A stretch of 64,000 bases of DNA from Lysobacteraceae bacterium (GTDB taxonomy: Bacteria > Bdellovibrionota > UBA1018 > JAGTJX01): the NCBI GenBank assembly GCA_023657465.1, contig JAGTJX010000004.1:50053-114052 (forward strand). Direction: 5' to 3'. A program made the position numbers and the translations under genes. The notes beneath the pieces were generated by a model. The model was not told where the DNA came from, ran no database searches, and saw nothing but the letters and a program-made list of their open reading frames with translations. This document shows positions 58,811 through 64,000 of this stretch, in pieces. How positions within the stretch are numbered: position 1 is the first letter of the stretch; the number at the start of each line of letters is the position of its first letter.

Positions 58811-60000
58811 AACTCCCTATCTATCTGGATCATCAAGCAACCACTCCAGTCGATTCTGAAGTTTTGAAGGAGATGCTGCCTTATTTCACAGAGAAGTTTG
58901 GAAACGCATCTAGCAGACATCATGAGTTTGGTTGGACAGCGGATTCTGCAGTTGAGAATGCTCGCTCGATGATTGCCGCTCTTATTGGTGCACAGCCTAA
59001 GGAAATCGTATTCACGAGTGGTGCGACCGAGAGCAATAATTTAGCGATCATCGGTGGAGCACGCTCTTATCGTGATCGTGGCCGACACATCATCTGTACT
59101 AGTGTTGAACACGCATCGGTACTGAGTGCTGTAGAGTCACTGAAGATGGAAGGATTCGATGTTACGATTCTTCCAGTCGATCGTGATGGGCTCATCACTC
59201 TTGAGACATTGAAGAATGCTATTCGTCCAGACACGATCTTAGTCTCTGTGATCCACGCAAACAATGAAGTGGGTTCGATCAATCAGATTCAAGAATTGGC
59301 AGCCTATACCAAATCCAAAAACATTCTATTTCATACAGATGCCAGCCAATCTGTAGGTAAGATCCCCTTTTCAGTGATTGATCTCGGAGTCGATCTCGCA
59401 TCACTCTCTTCACATAAAATCTATGGACCTAAGGGTGTGGGTGCACTCTATGTGAGATCGAAGCGCCCTAAGATTTATTTGGACCCGATTCTCCACGGTG
59501 GAGGCCACGAGCAAGGACTCAGAGCAGGAACGCTCAACGTTCCAGGCATCGTAGGATTCGGTAAGGCGCTTGAAATTGCGTGTAGTCACCTGGCTATAGA
59601 GTCCGCACGCATCACTTCACTTCGTGAGCGTCTCTATCAGGGACTCAGTCGCAGCATCTCGGGTGTTAAACTCAATGGATGTTCCACACAGAGAATCCCG
59701 GGCAATCTTAATATTTATATTCCTGGTGCCTTAGGCAACGCACTCATGATGGCTAATCCTGAGATTGCGTTCTCCTCAAGCTCTGCATGTAGTGAAGCCG
59801 ATGGTAAGCCTTCACACGTACTGCGTGAGATGGGACTCACCGATGAACAAGCAGCGAGTTGCATCCGTTTTGGAGTTGGACGCACGACCACCACCGAAGA
59901 GATCGATTACGTCATAGAGAAAATTTCAAAAACAGCATTAGAACTCAGACAACTTATATTTCAATCAGAAGTGAACGAACAAGAGGAGATCAGACCATGA
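58807..60000 (+). CDS. iscS: cysteine desulfurase
   Basis: YLDHQATTPVDSEV, HTDASQSVGK, SLSSHKIYGPKG, SSSSACSEADGKPSHVL. Confidence 0.95.
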   Translation: MKLPIYLDHQATTPVDSEVLKEMLPYFTEKFGNASSRHHEFGWTADSAVENARSMIAALIGAQPKEIVFTSGATESNNLAIIGGARSYRDRGRHIICTSVEHASVLSAVESLKMEGFDVTILPVDRDGLITLETLKNAIRPDTILVSVIHANNEVGSINQIQELAAYTKSKNILFHTDASQSVGKIPFSVIDLGVDLASLSSHKIYGPKGVGALYVRSKRPKIYLDPILHGGGHEQGLRAGTLNVPGIVGFGKALEIACSHLAIESARITSLRERLYQGLSRSISGVKLNGCSTQRIPGNLNIYIPGALGNALMMANPEIAFSSSSACSEADGKPSHVLREMGLTDEQAASCIRFGVGRTTTTEEIDYVIEKISKTALELRQLIFQSEVNEQEEIRP

Positions 60001-60326
60001 TCGCAATTACAGACAAGGCAGCCAAAGAGATTAAACGGATTCAAACCACAGACGAGACCGCTCGTGACGCTCACTTAAGGGTGATGGTTATCGGAGGCGG
60101 ATGCTCAGGAATGAGTTACAAACTGGGATTCGATAAGGCGTTAGCAGCCGAAACCGATAAGACTTTTGAATACGATGGAGTGAAGCTCTTGGTTGATTCC
60201 AAAAGTTTCCTGTTCCTAGATGGTACGACACTTGATTTTAGTGATGGACTGAACGGCACAGGTTTTGTATTTAATAACCCTAATGCAAAACGCACTTGTG
60301 GGTGCGGTAACAGTTTTTCAGCTTAA
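59998..60326 (+). CDS. IscA/ErpA-type iron-sulfur carrier
   Basis: GGGCSGMSY and CGCGNSF; ATG overlaps iscS stop. Confidence 0.93.
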
Positions 60327-60338
60327 GGGTGTCTTCAC

Positions 60339-60635
60339 ATGCCAAAAATAACTTTTGAGAACTTAAACGTAACCATCGAAGTGAGCAAAGGTGACACCAT
60401 CTTAGATGCATCTATTGCTAACGATATTCCGATTCAACATGCATGCGGTGGCTTCTGTTCTTGTACGACTTGTCATGTCATCGTCAAAAAAGGAACAGAA
60501 AACCTAGCTCCCATGGAAGATGACGAACACGAGAGAATCCAAGGAGTCGAGCGTCAGTCGCCGACATCCAGACTGGGTTGCCAATCCCGCGTGATGGGTG
60601 ACGTCGTAGTAGAAATAGTTAACATTGATCAGTAG
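60339..60635 (+). CDS. 2Fe-2S ferredoxin
   Basis: HACGGFCSCTTCHV. Confidence 0.93.
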   Translation: MPKITFENLNVTIEVSKGDTILDASIANDIPIQHACGGFCSCTTCHVIVKKGTENLAPMEDDEHERIQGVERQSPTSRLGCQSRVMGDVVVEIVNIDQ

Positions 60636-60644
60636 ACTAGTGGG

Positions 60645-62186
60645 ATGTCCCACTGGTTTTCAATTCTTGCTCTAATACTCTCCTTTAATTCAGTTTTTGC
60701 TGAACATTCGGCCAAAAAGTTTTCTTTCCGTCTATCGGGCGAGCCTGAGACATTGGATTGGAATCTCGCTCATACGAGTGTCGAGACTCACCTCATGATG
60801 AACATGATGGATGGGTTGGTCACTCTCGATAACAAACTCAATGTGAAGCCGATGCTTGCGACTGAGTGGGCAATCAGTTCGGATCAAAAAGTTTATACCT
60901 TCACCCTTCGTAAGAATGTGAAATGGTCTGATGGTGTCGAGCTCAAGGCCTCACACTTTGTCGATGGATGGAAGAGGCTTCTTTCTCGTGAGACAGGCGC
61001 ATCGTACAGCTACTTGCTTTTCGATCTTGTAGGTGCTCAAGAATACTTCGAAGGTAAGATCTCTGACTTCACAAAAGTAGGCGTGAAGGCATTAGGTGCA
61101 TACAAACTTCAAGTGACCTTAAAGAATCCAGTGCCTTATTGGATTACGATTCCTTCATTCTGGGTAACGTTTCCTATTCGCTCTGATCTGATCAAGAAAT
61201 ACGGAAAAAAATGGACTAAGCCTGGTAATCTCGTGACTCTGGGGATTCTTGTACTTGAGAAATACGAAATCGATCATAAGCTTGATTTCAAAACCAATCC
61301 TTACTACTGGAATTTGAAGACAAACGTCGAAGAGTGGTCTGGCATCATCATTAAAGATGAGAACACGGCCGTCTCTCTCTATCAGTCGGGTAGATTAGAC
61401 TTCGTGAATGATCTTCCGATTCTTTCACTGAAGAACAATCAGAATAATCCGGAATTGAAAGAATTCGCCTATCTCAAAACGGTTTACCTTGGATTCGCTG
61501 TCACTCGTCCTGAAGTGGCGAATGCAGGTCTCAGGCGTGCCATTGCAATGGCGATTGATAAATCAAAATTTGCAGAGATCCTCTATGGGAGACAGAAGCC
61601 TGCATCAAGCTTCGTTCCTCCTCCGCTCTTCGCTTCAGGTTCTAACTTGGGACTGCCATTCTCCATTGAACGCGCGAAGAATGAGTTGAAGAAGATCGGC
61701 ACTCTACCTAAGAATATTGAGCTTCTCATTCCTAACGTCGATAAGAACATGATGGTCGCCCAATACATTCAAGGTGAACTGAAGAAGAACTTGGGGCTAG
61801 AAATAGCAATCCAAACTTACGATTACAAAACTTACCGTAAGCATATGGAGAGCCAGTCTGAGTCCATGTTCATGGCCTCTTGGGGGGCGGATTACCCAGA
61901 CCCTGATAATTTTCTTTCAGTATTCCTAAGTCAATCCGGGAATAATCGCACTCTCTTCAAAGACGATCCGTATGATTCTTGGGTGATTCAAGCGAGATCC
62001 ATCTCGAATCAGAAGAAACGTGAAGAGCTCTATGAAATTGCTCAGAAGCGCATGCTTCAAGATTATGCACCGATCATTCCACTCTATTATGAACCCAATC
62101 TGGTCTATGTGAAGCCTTCGATCGAAGGTCTCTTGATGGATCCCATGAACAACTTGGACTTGAGACAAGTGAAAGTGAAAAATTGA
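60645..62186 (+). CDS. oligopeptide ABC transporter substrate-binding protein
   Basis: GEPETLDWNLAHTSVE; FTLRKNVKWSDGVELKASHFVDGWKR (SBP family 5). Confidence 0.92.
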   Translation: MSHWFSILALILSFNSVFAEHSAKKFSFRLSGEPETLDWNLAHTSVETHLMMNMMDGLVTLDNKLNVKPMLATEWAISSDQKVYTFTLRKNVKWSDGVELKASHFVDGWKRLLSRETGASYSYLLFDLVGAQEYFEGKISDFTKVGVKALGAYKLQVTLKNPVPYWITIPSFWVTFPIRSDLIKKYGKKWTKPGNLVTLGILVLEKYEIDHKLDFKTNPYYWNLKTNVEEWSGIIIKDENTAVSLYQSGRLDFVNDLPILSLKNNQNNPELKEFAYLKTVYLGFAVTRPEVANAGLRRAIAMAIDKSKFAEILYGRQKPASSFVPPPLFASGSNLGLPFSIERAKNELKKIGTLPKNIELLIPNVDKNMMVAQYIQGELKKNLGLEIAIQTYDYKTYRKHMESQSESMFMASWGADYPDPDNFLSVFLSQSGNNRTLFKDDPYDSWVIQARSISNQKKREELYEIAQKRMLQDYAPIIPLYYEPNLVYVKPSIEGLLMDPMNNLDLRQVKVKN

Positions 62187-63061
62187 TTAAGAAGTTAGCA
62201 CTCATCATTACTCTTTTTGTTTCTGGATGTGCGTACACACCGGAATTCTCTGCGGCGAAGCTCACTGACGAGGAGAGAAAAGATGTTTTGCTCTCTAAAC
62301 TCAAGCTTGCAGGTGTACAGCAAGATTTTATCGATATGATTTTTAAAAGTCCAAGATTCAAGCTCGATTCTAAGTACATCAAGATGAGTGTGCTGATCTT
62401 TAAACTCAAGTCGGATTACACTCAGTTCTTACAAGGATACGTTGTAGCAAACGGAAGGCTGTTTCTGAAGAAGTACAGAAAAGTATTTGCGAAAGTTGAG
62501 AAAATCTACGGAGTTCCAAAGGAAGTAATCACGGCACTCATCTCTGTCGAGACAAGATTAGGTCGCAACACGGGATCTGAGAATATCGCGAGCGTGTTCT
62601 TCAGTCTTGCGATGGCTGATCAAGAGGATATCTGTAAGAGTTTGGTTGCAGAAGTCGAAGACGACATGAAACCCAAGATCCCAGAGCGTTGCCAGCGCAA
62701 GGCAGACTGGGCAAGGGGTGAGATCCTTTCGCTTCAAGATATGTACATTAAGCGCAGTATCCCAGTGGGTCAGCTCTCGGGGTCATTCGCAGGAGCGTTT
62801 GGACTGCCGCAATTCGTCCCATCTAGTTTCATGAAGTGGGCTTCTCCTGGTCCTTCGAACGATAGACTTGATCTCTATGAAGCAGACGATGCGATTACTT
62901 CCGTCGCAAATTATTTAAAAGTAAATGGCTGGACTATCAACACTGATGAGCAGCGAGCGGCACTCTTCCATTACAATCGTAGCCAAGATTACGGGAACAC
63001 GATTCTGCAGCTAGCGGAGTTGCTAAAGGCAAAGCCTGTTTCAAAGAAGAAAAAAATCTAA
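62183..63061 (+). CDS. MltB-like lytic murein transglycosylase, lipoprotein
   Basis: Lipobox FVSGC; YGVPKEVITALISVETRLGRNTG; AGAFGLPQFVPSSF. Confidence 0.9.
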   Translation: MIKKLALIITLFVSGCAYTPEFSAAKLTDEERKDVLLSKLKLAGVQQDFIDMIFKSPRFKLDSKYIKMSVLIFKLKSDYTQFLQGYVVANGRLFLKKYRKVFAKVEKIYGVPKEVITALISVETRLGRNTGSENIASVFFSLAMADQEDICKSLVAEVEDDMKPKIPERCQRKADWARGEILSLQDMYIKRSIPVGQLSGSFAGAFGLPQFVPSSFMKWASPGPSNDRLDLYEADDAITSVANYLKVNGWTINTDEQRAALFHYNRSQDYGNTILQLAELLKAKPVSKKKKI

Positions 63062-63882
63062 CCAATATCCACTCTGGATTGCTTCGGATCTAGCCAGTCC
63101 CTTAGTCCATCTCCTAAAAAATTAAAAGCAAGTAGCGTGATGAAGAGCGCAGCTCCTGGGAAAACAATCAAATGCGGATAGGTTTGAATCGCGCGGAACC
63201 CATCAGAGGCAAGTGTGCCCCAACTTGCATACGGTGGCTGAAGCCCAAGACCTAAGAAGGACAAGAAACTCTCAGCCATGATGTTGTTGGGAATCTGAAA
63301 CGAGAGCGCCACGATGATGGGCCCCCAAAGATTTGGGATGATGTGCCTGAAAAGAATGATGAAGTGTGAAGTCCCGATTGCACGAGCCGACTCGACATAA
63401 GGAAGTTCCTTGGCTTGCATGACAAGCCCTCGTACCAAACGAGCAGGTGTCGCCCACGAAGTGAGTGCAATCGCAGTAATGATTCCTGTCACACCCTTAC
63501 CAAGAAGCATGAGGAGTAGAATTGCAATCAGCACCATGGGGAAGATCTGGAAGATATCTGTCACTCGCATGATCACGCCATCTACCCATCCACCGATGTA
63601 GCCTGAGATTGCGCCTAGTGTGAGACCAATGATGAGAGAGACAAGTGCAGTGAGTACTCCGACAGTGAGTGAGAGCCTCGCTCCATAAATAATTCTAGAG
63701 TAGAGATCTCTCCCCAGTACATCCGTGCCCATGAAGTGTTTCGCAGAACTGGTCTCTAATCTCTCCATGATATTCTGCTCATCATAAGTGTAACGAGTGA
63801 CTTGAGGTGCAAGGATCGCAAGAGCTCCCATGATGAGGAGAAACGAAATCGAAATCTTGGAGAGAATGCCGAACTTCTTCAT
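63058..63882 (-). CDS. oligo/dipeptide ABC transporter permease, DppC/OppC type
   Basis: GTDVLGRDLYSRIIYGARLSL; ESFLSFLGLGLQPPYASWG. Confidence 0.93.
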   Translation of the reverse strand: MKKFGILSKISISFLLIMGALAILAPQVTRYTYDEQNIMERLETSSAKHFMGTDVLGRDLYSRIIYGARLSLTVGVLTALVSLIIGLTLGAISGYIGGWVDGVIMRVTDIFQIFPMVLIAILLLMLLGKGVTGIITAIALTSWATPARLVRGLVMQAKELPYVESARAIGTSHFIILFRHIIPNLWGPIIVALSFQIPNNIMAESFLSFLGLGLQPPYASWGTLASDGFRAIQTYPHLIVFPGAALFITLLAFNFLGDGLRDWLDPKQSRVDIG

Positions 63883-64000
63883 GTGAGTTTGATCCTGGGG
63901 TCTGCCCAAGTGTAGGCGATATCCGTGATGAAATTAGCGACGAGGAGGAATACGCCATAGAGAAGTGTAATACCCATGGTGACAGGATAATCTCTGTTGA
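63879..64000 (-). CDS. oligo/dipeptide ABC transporter permease, DppB/OppB type, C-terminal fragment
   Basis: Minus strand reads NRDYPVTMGITLLYGVFLLVANFITDIAYTWADPRIKLT*; ATGA overlap with next gene. Confidence 0.85.
   Translation of the reverse strand, partial: NRDYPVTMGITLLYGVFLLVANFITDIAYTWADPRIKLT

Noticed and set aside
1-64000. CRISPR arrays, rRNA genes, prophage structural genes
   Set aside because: No regularly spaced repeats, rRNA sequence or phage structural genes were seen.
60645-64000. Substrate-binding protein gene convergent with its probable permease genes as a novel arrangement
   Set aside because: Split or convergent Opp/Dpp loci are not remarkable, and the window ends before the transporter locus is complete.

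Overview
This 64 kb window is a dense, low-to-moderate GC bacterial chromosome segment. Gene content suggests a Bdellovibrionota-like organism, but that is inference only. Most of it is conserved housekeeping: carA/carB-pyrB, FadE-type acyl-CoA dehydrogenase, ABC-F ATPase, citrate synthase, rnpB, speA, hppD, ald, two M16 peptidases, bactofilin, kdsB-pyrG-kdsA-kdsC, an isc-like Fe-S operon without iscU, and oligopeptide ABC transporter genes. The unusual parts are: (1) a lexA-imuA-like operon whose promoter spacer holds GTTC-N7-GTTC, the alphaproteobacterial-type LexA box; (2) a DUF6516/TumE-like toxin gene missing from the ORF track because it has no ATG/GTG/TTG start, overlapping an HVO_A0114/TumA-like gene and preceded by a perfect 12-bp inverted repeat over a TATAAT; (3) a 17.3-24.2 kb segment where most genes are broken by in-frame stops, single-base frameshifts or truncation, bounded on one side by tRNA-Arg(CCU) and containing a structured ncRNA candidate and an orphaned RelE-type antitoxin; (4) a tandem pair of secreted HExxH metalloproteases around a small secreted protein. 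All calls come from reading the sequence and supplied translations; no searches were run.
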